From positions 1 through 8,375 of the forward strand of contig URCD01000097.1 of NCBI GenBank assembly GCA_900546215.1: DNA of 8,375 bases. The letters run 5' to 3'. The first letter of the stretch is position 1. Every line of letters begins with the position of its first letter. The notes below the pieces were generated by a model, which was not told where the DNA came from, did not search any database, and saw only the letters and a program-made list of their open reading frames with translations. Origin of the DNA: an uncultured Eubacteriales bacterium (lineage in GTDB: Bacteria; Bacillota; Clostridia; Lachnospirales; Anaerotignaceae). Below are positions 1 to 6,249 of the stretch, piece by piece. The translations under genes were made by a program, and so were the position numbers.

Positions 1-531
1 TGAAATCTGTGAGATTGTAAAAAGAGCCGTCCTGCCCGTGGACTGGAGAAGCTTCTCGTAAATCATGTATATGATTGAGCCGAAGGAGAAAACCGAGCAT
101 ATTTTAAGGTAGGAGCAAGCCATCTGAAATATCTGCGGGTCGTCCGTCTGGGTGCCTATATAGGCGTTTACGCCCACAAGGCCGAATATAAGGAACAGGA
201 CATATGTACAGATGCTCAAAAATATCGCGTTGCCCGCTATTTTGCTGGCGCTTTCCCTGTCGCCCATGCCAAGGTACTTGGAAAGCAGAGAGTTGACGCC
301 CACACCGGTGCCGATGCCAACGGCTACCATAAGCGTCTGTATCGGAAACGCCAGGGTGAGGGCGTTTACAGCGGCGTCGCCGATACCCTTCATGCTGCTT
401 ACAAAGTAGCTGTCTACTATATTGTAGAACGCCTGAAGCATCATGGACAAAATCATCGGTACGCCCATTTTCATCATCAGGCGGCCGACAGGCTCTGTTC
501 CCATTTTGTTTGTTGTAATTTCTTTTTCCAT
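1..531 (-). CDS. MATE-family efflux transporter, N-terminal part (runs off left edge)
   Basis: Open for 177 codons from an ATG at 531 to the window edge, so only the N-terminal ~40% of a usual ~450-residue MATE protein is present. The start is supported by GGAGGT six bases upstream. The translation opens with a short charged tail (MEKEITTNKMG), then a typical MATE first segment with MLQAFYNIVDSYFVS (residues 32-46). It continues through hydrophobic, Gly-rich segments (VGIGTGVGVNSLLSKYLG, about 71-88) and reaches STGRTALF near the edge. MATE proteins are inner-membrane Na+ or H+ antiporters that export cationic drugs, dyes or metabolites. The substrate cannot be read from the sequence. It has its own promoter and a leader with an intrinsic terminator, so expression is probably inducible. 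Family assignment is confident; subfamily (NorM-like versus DinF-like) is open. Confidence 0.9.
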   Translation of the reverse strand, partial: MEKEITTNKMGTEPVGRLMMKMGVPMILSMMLQAFYNIVDSYFVSSMKGIGDAAVNALTLAFPIQTLMVAVGIGTGVGVNSLLSKYLGMGDRESASKIAGNAIFLSICTYVLFLIFGLVGVNAYIGTQTDDPQIFQMACSYLKICSVFSFGSIIYMIYEKLLQSTGRTALFTISQIS

Positions 532-626
532 TTCTTACCTCCATTGAACAGCAGTTTAATGTTTTTATGGAGTCCTTTCCAGCGTGAAGGCCTGTCCCCT
601 CCGCTGATTGGTAAGCTGCCTAAACC

Positions 627-667
627 AAAAAAAGAGACACGTAAACCTGCCTGGGCTTACGCGTCTC
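627..667 (-). terminator. Intrinsic terminator in the MATE leader (probable attenuator)
   Basis: Read on the minus strand, arms GAGACGCGTAAGCC and GGTTTACGTGTCTC form a 14-bp stem with two G-U pairs, a six-base loop and a run of seven T. The two G-U pairs become A-C mismatches on the plus strand, so the structure is built for minus-strand RNA. It sits only ~10 bases after the predicted transcription start and ~96 bases before the MATE start codon. It can end transcripts of the upstream operon, but because it lies downstream of the MATE promoter it must also be passed by MATE transcripts. That points to conditional read-through. A short CTAC/GTAG hairpin (682-670) precedes it. No leader peptide with an ATG is seen before the stem. 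Confidence 0.8.
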
Positions 668-684
668 CGCTACACTGCGTAGAT

Positions 685-714
685 ATTATAACTCCTATTT
701 TTTTTAAAAGTCAA
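685..714 (-). promoter_or_regulatory. Sigma-A-type promoter for the MATE gene
   Basis: On the minus strand, a -35 TTGACT (714-709), an 18-base spacer and a perfect -10 TATAAT (690-685) lie just beyond the stop codon of the upstream membrane-protein gene. Transcription would start near 678, about 147 bases upstream of the MATE start codon, which leaves a long untranslated leader. Confidence 0.8.
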
Positions 715-724
715 GAGGCATTTT

Positions 725-1462
725 TCAAAGCAAAAGGCTTACGGGAAACGTGACGATTACGCTCATAAGGGTTCCCAAAAGGTAATATTCCGCAAAATCG
801 GGATCCTTGGTAATTTTGTCATAGCGTGCAATTGATTTGGCCGTAAGCACAAGGCCAAGCGCCGAATACTGTCCTAATGACAGGAATATAAGCATTATGA
901 TGCGTTCCAAGGTGCCTATAAGCCTGCCGGCGTTTTTATCATTTTCGCGGCTGTGATTTTCGGGACGGAATACCGCCAGTATACTGGAAATCGCTATATT
1001 AGAGGGCTTATGAATTAAAAGAAGCGCTAGAGGCCAGAACAAAAAGGCAAACGGGCTTATATCTGCCGTCTCTAAAAATCCGGTAATGGGCGGGACGTCA
1101 AATTGCCAGTCAACGGCAAAATAGTATACACAGACCGCAATAATTGCAATATGTAAAAACTGGTCGGCAAAAAATATTTTTGCTCGAACCGAAGGGGCCG
1201 TAAGCCTTTTCAGGAAAAAATATTTGATTATATCAACAGCCATGTGCCCGGCCGAGACAACGGGCGCAATAATCAGAAAACCTTTCCCGTATACATAAGA
1301 GAATAAAAAACAGATTAGCGCAACAGCAAAGAAATACAGGAGGCTGTGAATGAACACCCATTTCAGGCTGGTCTCCTTTTTTGTGGAAATGCTGTTTGTC
1401 TGAAAATAAAAGTCTCCTAAAACATGGCCCAAAAGTACCGTCAGGAAAAAAATCCTATACAT
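725..1462 (-). CDS. DUF3307 family integral membrane protein
   Basis: A 245-residue, very hydrophobic protein with about six to seven predicted membrane segments. It matches DUF3307 by its N-terminal GHVLGDFYFQT (residues 12-22), GHMAVD (72-77), ADQFLH (99-104) and a C-terminal LTAKSIARYDKI...FAEYYLLGT block (206-231). The conserved His and Asp in membrane-proximal positions (H13, D17, H73, D77, D100, H104) could bind a metal or form an active site, but the family has no established biochemical role. The start at 1462 is preferred over an ATG six codons upstream. It gives an eight-base overlap with the stop of the preceding satD-like gene, GGTG lies upstream, and the encoded protein begins directly with the first membrane helix. 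The overlap implies translational coupling and a shared job with the SatD-like protein. Its stop is followed by the MATE promoter. Confidence 0.8.
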   Translation of the reverse strand: MYRIFFLTVLLGHVLGDFYFQTNSISTKKETSLKWVFIHSLLYFFAVALICFLFSYVYGKGFLIIAPVVSAGHMAVDIIKYFFLKRLTAPSVRAKIFFADQFLHIAIIAVCVYYFAVDWQFDVPPITGFLETADISPFAFLFWPLALLLIHKPSNIAISSILAVFRPENHSRENDKNAGRLIGTLERIIMLIFLSLGQYSALGLVLTAKSIARYDKITKDPDFAEYYLLGTLMSVIVTFPVSLLL

Positions 1463-2141
1463 TATTATCACCGATTTCATCTAATATATTTTGTACAGTG
1501 TCAAGAGCTTCTTTATAAGTGTAATAGTGCCCGCCGGACAGGTGCCTTTGAACTGTCGGCTGCGTTATACCAAGCCTGCGCGCGGTATCGGACTGGTTAT
1601 CCTGGTGCAAAAGCGCGTCGTATATTGTTTGTCTCTGCTTGCTGCTCCACGACTCTTTTATTGAGGTCATGAGAGAAAAGACGGTATTGAGCAGGCTTTG
1701 GGAGGTCTGGTTGTCATCTGCCAGCTCAATTCTGATATTTGAAACGCCTGCCTGCTTCCTGTGCTCATTTTTTTTCAAAAGGTCAATGGCGGTTCTTGCG
1801 TTATAGTAGCCGGGACCATCGGCGCCGATGGCGATGTCACGGTTTACCTCGGTTGAAATGCTGCCTACGCCAATGCCGAAGCGGAAGCTGACGGGATACA
1901 TTGCTATTTCTATTTCTGATATGATAGACATAAGATTTTTGCCGCCGTAAAGCAGGCCTTGAAATTCATCTCCAATGGTTATCGTAAATTTTGAATAGAT
2001 GTCCTCAGAATATTTTTCGTTTATTTCAGAAAGCACATCTTGAAATTTCATCTGTACTGCATGCCTGTCTTTAAGCATCCTTGAGCCTTTAATATCGCCT
2101 ATTACCGCGACATAAGGGTTTTTCAGGAAAAAAAAGAACAT
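1455..2141 (-). CDS. SatD family protein with C-terminal helix-turn-helix
   Basis: A 228-residue soluble protein. Residues ~9-145 carry SatD-type motifs: AVIGDIKGSR (12-21), TIGDEFQGLL (55-64), RFGIGVGSI (87-95) and GADGPGYYNARTAID (106-120). Residues ~167-204 look like a helix-turn-helix (QTIYDALL...DTARRLGITQPTVQRHL), so it may bind DNA or regulate its own operon. SatD is named after the Streptococcus mutans sat (secretion and acid tolerance) genes; its molecular function is not established. The order of the motifs resembles class III nucleotidyl cyclases (see findings). The ATG at 2141 is chosen because AGAGGTGG precedes it at good spacing; an upstream ATG at 2174 lies at the -10 element and would give a non-conserved leader. 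It overlaps the DUF3307 gene by eight bases and is first in the operon. Confidence 0.82.
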   Translation of the reverse strand: MFFFFLKNPYVAVIGDIKGSRMLKDRHAVQMKFQDVLSEINEKYSEDIYSKFTITIGDEFQGLLYGGKNLMSIISEIEIAMYPVSFRFGIGVGSISTEVNRDIAIGADGPGYYNARTAIDLLKKNEHRKQAGVSNIRIELADDNQTSQSLLNTVFSLMTSIKESWSSKQRQTIYDALLHQDNQSDTARRLGITQPTVQRHLSGGHYYTYKEALDTVQNILDEIGDNNV

Positions 2142-2162
2142 AAGACCACCTCTTTTAACTGT

Positions 2163-2191
2163 ATTATATAGCATAGATAATGAATAATCAA
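2163..2191 (-). promoter_or_regulatory. Promoter of the satD-DUF3307 operon
   Basis: On the minus strand, -35 TTGATT (2191-2186), a 17-base spacer and a perfect -10 TATAAT (2168-2163) lie 22 bases before the SatD start codon. An inverted repeat (GAATAAT, five bases, ATTATTC; 2182-2200) overlaps the -35 element and could be an operator, although the AT-rich context makes chance palindromes common. Confidence 0.72.
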
Positions 2192-2204
2192 TAATTATTC
2201 GTTT

Positions 2205-2235
2205 ATAAGGCTATAATTGTTGATTATAGCCTTAT
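2205..2235. repeat. Perfect 13-bp inverted repeat in divergent intergenic region
   Basis: Arms ATAAGGCTATAAT and ATTATAGCCTTAT are perfectly complementary around a five-base centre (TGTTG). No T-run follows on either strand and no gene ends here, so it is not a normal terminator. It lies between the divergent satD operon (-35 at 2191-2186) and the 2-hydroxyacid dehydrogenase gene. It could be an operator, a cruciform, or the remnant of a small mobile repeat. The rest of 2142-2442 holds only the two promoters; no small gene with a ribosome binding site was seen. Confidence 0.75.
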
Positions 2236-2391
2236 TTGAGCGTTCCGTCTTTTTTAGTACTGATAGAGGGCTCGATTAATATGGATTTCTATGCCTGAGG
2301 GGGAAGGAACAACGGATTTTTGATTATTGAGCGCCACTCTATGTTTGGGCGATATTTAATTAAAAATATAAGTTCCCTTTTTGCGTATTTA

Positions 2392-2400
2392 TGCTATAAT
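2392..2400 (+). promoter_or_regulatory. Extended -10 promoter of the 2-hydroxyacid dehydrogenase gene
   Basis: TGCTATAAT combines a perfect -10 hexamer with the TG extension. No good -35 is found at 16-18 bases (TTCCCT at best), as expected for extended -10 promoters. Transcription would begin near 2407, about 36 bases before the start codon. Confidence 0.6.
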
Positions 2401-2442
2401 CGAAATAGGAAGTACCAATCAAAATACAGGAGGAGATTACCA

Positions 2443-3405
2443 ATGAAAATCAGTCTTTTGGAACCAATCGGCATTGACGGCTCTCTTATGGAGGAGCTTG
2501 CGGCTCCGCTGAAGGCGCAGGGACATGAGTTTGTTTATTATGACAGCAAGACAACAGACGCGGGCGAGCTTTATGAGAGGGCGAAGGACAGCGAAATAGT
2601 AATGATAGCAAACAACCCGCTTCCAGACAGCGTGATTGAAAAGTGCGGAAAGCTTGAAATGCTTGACGTCGCTTTTACAGGAATAGACCATGTCGGGCAG
2701 AAGGCATGCAGAGATAAGGGAGTCGTAATCTGCAACGCCGCGGGATATTCCAATGAGACGGTTTCCGAGCTGGCAGTCGGCATGGCCATTAATGTCCTCA
2801 GAAAAATAAATCAGGGCGATAAGACAGTAAGAGAGGGCGGCACAATGGCTTCCGCCGGACTTATGGGAACGGAGCTTGGAACCAAGACAGTAGGAATTAT
2901 CGGAACGGGAAGAATAGGAGTAATGACAGCTAAGCTGTTTAAGGCCTTTGGCTGCAAAGTGCTTGGCTACAGCAGAACCAAAAAGCCTGAGGCCGAGGCT
3001 GAGGGTATTATATATGAAGAGCTGGACGAGCTGCTTGCGCACAGCGACATAGTTTCCTTACATATACCTTCAACTGCCGGAACAAAGGGCTTCTTAAGCA
3101 AAGAAAAAATAGCGCTTATGAAGAAGTCGGCTATACTTATCAACTGTGCGAGAGGGGCTGTTGTGGACAACGCTGCACTGGCTGAGGTATTGAACGCCGG
3201 AGAGATAGCGGGGGCGGCAATAGATGTGTTTGACATGGAGCCGCCGATACCTGCGGATTATCCTCTGCTTAACGCCAAAAATACCCTGCTTACACCCCAT
3301 GTGGCGTTTGCCTCTAAGGAGTCTATGGTTAGAAGGGCGCGTATTGTATTTGACAATCTTTACGCCTACCTGGAGGGTAAACCTATTAATGTAGTTAAAA
3401 TTTGA
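2443..3405 (+). CDS. D-isomer-specific 2-hydroxyacid dehydrogenase
   Basis: A 320-residue cytosolic oxidoreductase that interconverts a 2-oxoacid and a D-2-hydroxyacid. The Rossmann motif GTGRIG is at 154-159. The catalytic residues of the family are present: R237 in NCARGAV, E266 in DVFDMEPP and H286 in LLTPHVAF. The substrate loop AGYSNETVSELAVG (100-113) is also typical, and length is normal. The start at 2443 is fixed by AGGAGGAG seven bases upstream; the frame stays open back to 2320 but that stretch has no ribosome site or family similarity. At the end of the second Rossmann strand, where NAD enzymes carry Asp (as in AYDPY), this one reads GYSRTK (175-180), so NADP(H) use is likely. Substrate (pyruvate, hydroxypyruvate, glyoxylate or branched/aromatic 2-oxoacids) cannot be assigned. 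It is a single-gene transcription unit ended by a strong terminator. Confidence 0.88.
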   Translation: MKISLLEPIGIDGSLMEELAAPLKAQGHEFVYYDSKTTDAGELYERAKDSEIVMIANNPLPDSVIEKCGKLEMLDVAFTGIDHVGQKACRDKGVVICNAAGYSNETVSELAVGMAINVLRKINQGDKTVREGGTMASAGLMGTELGTKTVGIIGTGRIGVMTAKLFKAFGCKVLGYSRTKKPEAEAEGIIYEELDELLAHSDIVSLHIPSTAGTKGFLSKEKIALMKKSAILINCARGAVVDNAALAEVLNAGEIAGAAIDVFDMEPPIPADYPLLNAKNTLLTPHVAFASKESMVRRARIVFDNLYAYLEGKPINVVKI

Positions 3406-3427
3406 ATGAAATAAATTAACGGGGCAG

Positions 3428-3463
3428 CCGGGGCGCAGAGGCATATTCTGCGCCCCGGTTTTA
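3428..3463 (+). terminator. Intrinsic terminator after the 2-hydroxyacid dehydrogenase gene
   Basis: Arms CCGGGGCGCAGA (3428-3439) and TCTGCGCCCCGG (3447-3458) form a perfect 12-bp GC-rich stem with a seven-base loop, followed by TTTTATTTG. It lies 22 bases after the stop codon, so the gene is insulated from the GntR cluster. Confidence 0.9.
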
Positions 3464-3464
3464 T

Positions 3465-3500
3465 TTGTTAAATATTAATTTAACAAAAACATTGTTAAAT
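3465..3500. repeat. Three copies of TTGTTAAAT (two direct, one inverted)
   Basis: TTGTTAAAT (3465-3473) and ATTTAACAA (3478-3486) form a perfect 9-bp inverted repeat with a four-base centre. A third copy in direct orientation lies at 3492-3500 and is followed by a looser half, ATGACAA (3504-3510). The half-site TTGTTAA is that of the redox sensor Rex (TTGTTAA-N4-TTAACAA), but the spacing here is eight bases, not four. It may be a protein-binding cluster upstream of the regulator gene, or a palindrome by chance in AT-rich DNA. Confidence 0.5.
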
Positions 3501-3510
3501 GTTATGACAA

Positions 3511-3892
3511 AGTCCAGCTAATTTCCTATTAATGGTAAATGAATGCTTAGAAAAGTTGTATAATTTTTTAACAATCTGCACATTTTTGGAGTGTCTTTAT
3601 ATAATCTTTATTGGTTATATTTCGTTATTAATTATAACTAAAAAATAGTCGTTTTTTCCGTAATGAATTAAATAATAAGCTGTAGTTTTTGCTTGTATTA
3701 AAGGAAAATAATAATAATTAATAGCTGTTAGGGAATTTGTCATAAAATTGGAGCTACAAATCCGTCAATTTTTACAGTTGACACCCTGTTCTTTTTTTAG
3801 TACCCTTTACTAGTAACAAATAGTAACATAACATAAAGTCCATATCACGGCGTGTCTGGAAAAATTTTTCGGGCGGAAGGAAAGGAGTTGTC
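3511..3892. other. AT-rich gene-free region upstream of the GntR gene
   Basis: No plausible gene is seen on either strand. Possible control elements include TTGTATA/TTAACAA arms (3556-3574), TTGGTTATA/TATAACTAA arms (3611-3641), and ATTTGT/ACAAAT arms flanking 3735-3761. A palindrome TTACTAGTAA (3807-3816) overlaps ten-base spaced TAGTAACA repeats (3811-3828). Two TATAAT hexamers (3559-3564 and 3600-3605) lack good -35 partners. The GntR ribosome site AAAGGAG lies about eight bases before its ATG. Confidence 0.5.
3778..3806 (+). promoter_or_regulatory. Candidate promoter of the GntR regulator gene
   Basis: A perfect -35 TTGACA (3778-3783) is followed after 17 bases by TACCCT (3801-3806), a poor -10 with three of six matches. 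The adjoining TTACTAGTAA palindrome and TAGTAACA repeats would lie at the start of transcription, a usual place for a repressor. The weak -10 makes this tentative. Confidence 0.35.
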
Positions 3893-4612
3893 ATGGAACT
3901 CAAAACTGTCCAAACCCAGAAAATTTATAAAAACATTGTTGAACAGATAGTGGATCTCATCCATGACGGAAGCCTTAAAAAGGGCGATAAGCTCCCTCCG
4001 GAAAGAAGCCTGGCTGAAATGCTTGATGTCAGCAGGACTTCCGTAAGAGAAGCGCTGAAGGTTATGGAGATAATGGGTATCATAGAAATCCGTCCGGGCG
4101 AGGGCTCGGTGGTGTCGGATTTTAACGCAGAGCCGTTTCTGTCTATGATATGGCCGGTAATTCTTGCCGACCGTGATACCGAAAAGGATTTGCTGGAGTT
4201 CAGGAAAATACTTGAGGAAGGCTCCATAAGGCATCTGGCCCTTAAAGGCGAGAATGAGGAGTTTTTTAAGGATTTGAAGGATATAGTCAATGAGATGGAA
4301 ACATCGATTGACAACTGCAGGGACAGCGTAAGGCTGGATATCCTCTTTCACAGGAAGATATTTGAGCTTACAGGCAACAAGCTGCTTATGGTAGCGCAGA
4401 ACCTGGTGGAATATATCCTTGAAAAGACGGTTAAATACAACAGAAGCGCGGCTATAAAGGAGCAGGGCTCCGGCCTTATCATATATAAGCAGCACAAGAG
4501 CATATATGAGGCTGTATGCGCGGGCGACAGCGAGGAGGCTGTCAAAAGGATGTGCGAGCATCTGGATTACGTTCAAAGTTTAAATTTATCCCGTCAGGAA
4601 AATTTTTTTTAA
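3893..4612 (+). CDS. GntR-family transcriptional regulator with FCD domain (FadR/LldR type)
   Basis: A 239-residue regulator. Residues ~10-75 form the GntR winged helix-turn-helix, with GDKLPPERSLAEMLDVSRTSV (31-51) as its recognisable core and an RPGEGSVV wing (67-74). Residues ~98-230 are an all-helical FCD effector domain. D149, H153, H201 and H223 are placed like the Asp/His metal ligands of FCD regulators such as LldR, so a carboxylate ligand (lactate or another hydroxyacid) bound through a metal is likely. The start is set by AAAGGAG. It is the first gene of the cluster; no terminator separates it from the FAD-linked dehydrogenase gene, and a TGGT-N3-ACCA operator lies seven bases after its stop. 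It therefore probably controls the downstream catabolic genes, as the GntR-type gene lctA is placed before the lactate dehydrogenase/Etf genes of Acetobacterium woodii. Ligand identity is inference. Confidence 0.88.
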   Translation: MELKTVQTQKIYKNIVEQIVDLIHDGSLKKGDKLPPERSLAEMLDVSRTSVREALKVMEIMGIIEIRPGEGSVVSDFNAEPFLSMIWPVILADRDTEKDLLEFRKILEEGSIRHLALKGENEEFFKDLKDIVNEMETSIDNCRDSVRLDILFHRKIFELTGNKLLMVAQNLVEYILEKTVKYNRSAAIKEQGSGLIIYKQHKSIYEAVCAGDSEEAVKRMCEHLDYVQSLNLSRQENFF

Positions 4613-4618
4613 CATGTC

Positions 4619-4629
4619 TGGTTAGACCA
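4619..4629. promoter_or_regulatory. TGGT-N3-ACCA operator for a GntR/FCD regulator
   Basis: TGGTTAGACCA is a perfect match to the TGGT-N3-ACCA pattern recognised by FadR-subfamily GntR proteins. It lies in the gap between the regulator gene and the dehydrogenase it probably controls. Its centre is about 68 bases upstream of the predicted transcription start, which would fit activation or a DNA-looping repressor more than simple promoter blocking. Confidence 0.6.
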
Positions 4630-4656
4630 CCATACCGATAGTTTATTAACAAACAA

Positions 4657-4685
4657 TTTAGCTCAAAGGTATGAGGGCCTATAAT
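4657..4685 (+). promoter_or_regulatory. Candidate promoter for the dehydrogenase/acyl-CoA dehydrogenase genes
   Basis: A perfect -10 TATAAT (4680-4685) with a weak -35 TTTAGC (4657-4662) at 17 bases. A weak -35 before strongly expressed-looking genes suggests that an activator helps. The leader from about 4692 to 4761 is AT-rich without a clear stem, and ends in the strong ribosome site AAAGGAGG. Confidence 0.5.
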
Positions 4686-4761
4686 CATAAAAAGCAAATA
4701 AGTATCAAATCTTAAGTAAACAAGCTGTATATTATTTCATTCAATAAAAGGAGGAAGAAAA

Positions 4762-6186
4762 ATGGAATTTAATAAGGTTACACCTGAAATCATTGAACAG
4801 CTCAAAGCAATCGCACCCGGCAGAGCTTTTGCAGGCGAGGAAATCAATGAGGACTACGCTCATGACGAAATGAGATTTTACGGACAGAGACTTCCCGATG
4901 TAGTAGTTGAGGTTGTTTCAGCTGAAGAGGTTTCAGCAATCATGAAGCTTGCCAACGAAAATAAAATTCCCGTTATCCCCAGAGGCGCGGGCACAGGCCT
5001 TGCAGGCGGCGCCGTTGCAAAATGGGGCGGTATTATGATATCAACAGTAAGAATGAACCACATTAAATCATATGACCTTGGAAACCTTACTGTAACAGTT
5101 GAGCCCGGCGTGCTTCTTAACGACCTTGCTGCCGACGCAGAAAAACAGGGTCTTATGTATCCACCGGATCCCGGTGAAAAGTTCGCTACACTCGGCGGAA
5201 ACGTATCAACAAACGCCGGCGGTATGAGAGCTGTTAAATATGGTTCAACAAGAGACTACGTTCGTTCAATGCAGGTAGTTCTTCCCTCAGGCGAAATCGT
5301 AAGATTCGGCACAAACGTACCCAAGACAAGCTCAGGCTACAACTTCGTACATCTTATGTGCGGTTCAGAGGGTACTCTCGGCATGGTAACAGAGCTTACA
5401 CTTAAGCTTATCCCTATGCCTAAGGAATTCGTAAGCTTAATCATTCCTTTTGAAGACCTGCAGACAGCTATTTCCGCTGTTCCACAGTTCTTCCTTAACA
5501 AGCTTGAGCCTCAGGCACTTGAGTTCATGGGCAGAGACATTGTTGAGATGAGCGAGAAGTATCTTGAAAAAGAGAACTTCCCTAAGGTTGTTGACGGAGT
5601 AGAGGCAGGAGCATACCTTCTTGTAACATTCGACGGAAACGACAAAGACCAGCTTGACGCTATGTGCGAGCAGGCCAGCGAGGTTGTATTCGAGTGCGGC
5701 GCCCTTGACGTATTCGTTGCAGACACACCTGACAAGAGAAGAGACGCATGGGCAGCAAGAAGCCAGTTCCTTGAGTCAATCCAGGCTGCTACAGACGAGC
5801 TTGACGAGTGCGACGTTGTTGTGCCCAGAGATAAAATCGCTGAGTACTTTGACTGGGTTCTCACACTTCAGGATAAATACAATGTTGTAATCAGAGGCTT
5901 CGGACACGCTGGAGACGGAAACCTTCATATCTACGCATGTAAGGAAGGCGATATGTCACTTGAGGAGTTCGCTGAAAAGGCAGACCTTTCATTAACAGAA
6001 ATGTACCAGAAGGCTGTTGAAATGGGCGGAGAAATCTCAGGCGAGCACGGTATCGGACACAGCAAGGTTAAATTCCTTGAGTCTGCCGTAGGCGAAACAA
6101 AGATGGCTCTTATGAGAGGCATTAAACAGGTATTTGACCCTAACAATATCTTAAATCCCGGAAAAGTATGCGAAAAGTGCGACTAA
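4762..6186 (+). CDS. GlcD-type FAD-linked 2-hydroxyacid (probable D-lactate) dehydrogenase
   Basis: A 474-residue soluble flavoprotein of the vanillyl-alcohol-oxidase fold. The FAD-binding PP-loop is PRGAGTGLAGGA (73-84), with GGNVSTNAGG (145-154) and GSEGTLG (201-207) completing the FAD domain. The C-terminal catalytic domain has GHAGDGNLH (381-389) and GEHGIG (427-432), the His/Glu positions used for metal and substrate carboxylate binding. It ends in CEKC (470-473). The family oxidises D-lactate, glycolate or D-2-hydroxyglutarate. Length and neighbourhood (GntR regulator before, Etf gene after) match LctD of the Etf-linked lactate dehydrogenase in Acetobacterium, so electrons probably pass to EtfAB. 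Start fixed by AAAGGAGG. Codons are strongly biased (CTT, ACA, AGA), unlike the genes left of 4612, implying high expression. Substrate is inferred. Confidence 0.85.
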   Translation: MEFNKVTPEIIEQLKAIAPGRAFAGEEINEDYAHDEMRFYGQRLPDVVVEVVSAEEVSAIMKLANENKIPVIPRGAGTGLAGGAVAKWGGIMISTVRMNHIKSYDLGNLTVTVEPGVLLNDLAADAEKQGLMYPPDPGEKFATLGGNVSTNAGGMRAVKYGSTRDYVRSMQVVLPSGEIVRFGTNVPKTSSGYNFVHLMCGSEGTLGMVTELTLKLIPMPKEFVSLIIPFEDLQTAISAVPQFFLNKLEPQALEFMGRDIVEMSEKYLEKENFPKVVDGVEAGAYLLVTFDGNDKDQLDAMCEQASEVVFECGALDVFVADTPDKRRDAWAARSQFLESIQAATDELDECDVVVPRDKIAEYFDWVLTLQDKYNVVIRGFGHAGDGNLHIYACKEGDMSLEEFAEKADLSLTEMYQKAVEMGGEISGEHGIGHSKVKFLESAVGETKMALMRGIKQVFDPNNILNPGKVCEKCD

Positions 6187-6249
6187 GGGTTTTTGACATT
6201 TAGGACATAAGAAAATAAACAATTTAGAAATTTGGGGAGGAAATTCAAA

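Noticed and set aside
104..544. Minus-strand open frame of 146 codons overlapping the MATE gene
   Set aside because: Arg/Gly/Pro-rich, low-complexity translation in another frame of the MATE gene; its ATG overlaps the MATE ribosome binding site, and the MATE frame has clear family motifs.
2320..2442. N-terminal extension of the 2-hydroxyacid dehydrogenase
   Set aside because: Begins with TTG, lacks a ribosome site, covers the extended -10 promoter and has no family similarity; the ATG at 2443 has a strong AGGAGGAG.
2437..3042. Long minus-strand frame of 201 codons inside the 2-hydroxyacid dehydrogenase gene
   Set aside because: Antisense shadow with no recognisable domain; the plus-strand frame has all catalytic motifs.
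3845..4576. Minus-strand frame of 243 codons opposite the GntR gene
   Set aside because: Antisense shadow of the regulator gene; no domain and no ribosome site evident.
6232..6249. Upstream ATG for the acyl-CoA dehydrogenase
   Set aside because: It lies before the GGGGAGG site that serves the ATG at 6250, and the extra MGRKFK residues match no family N-terminus.
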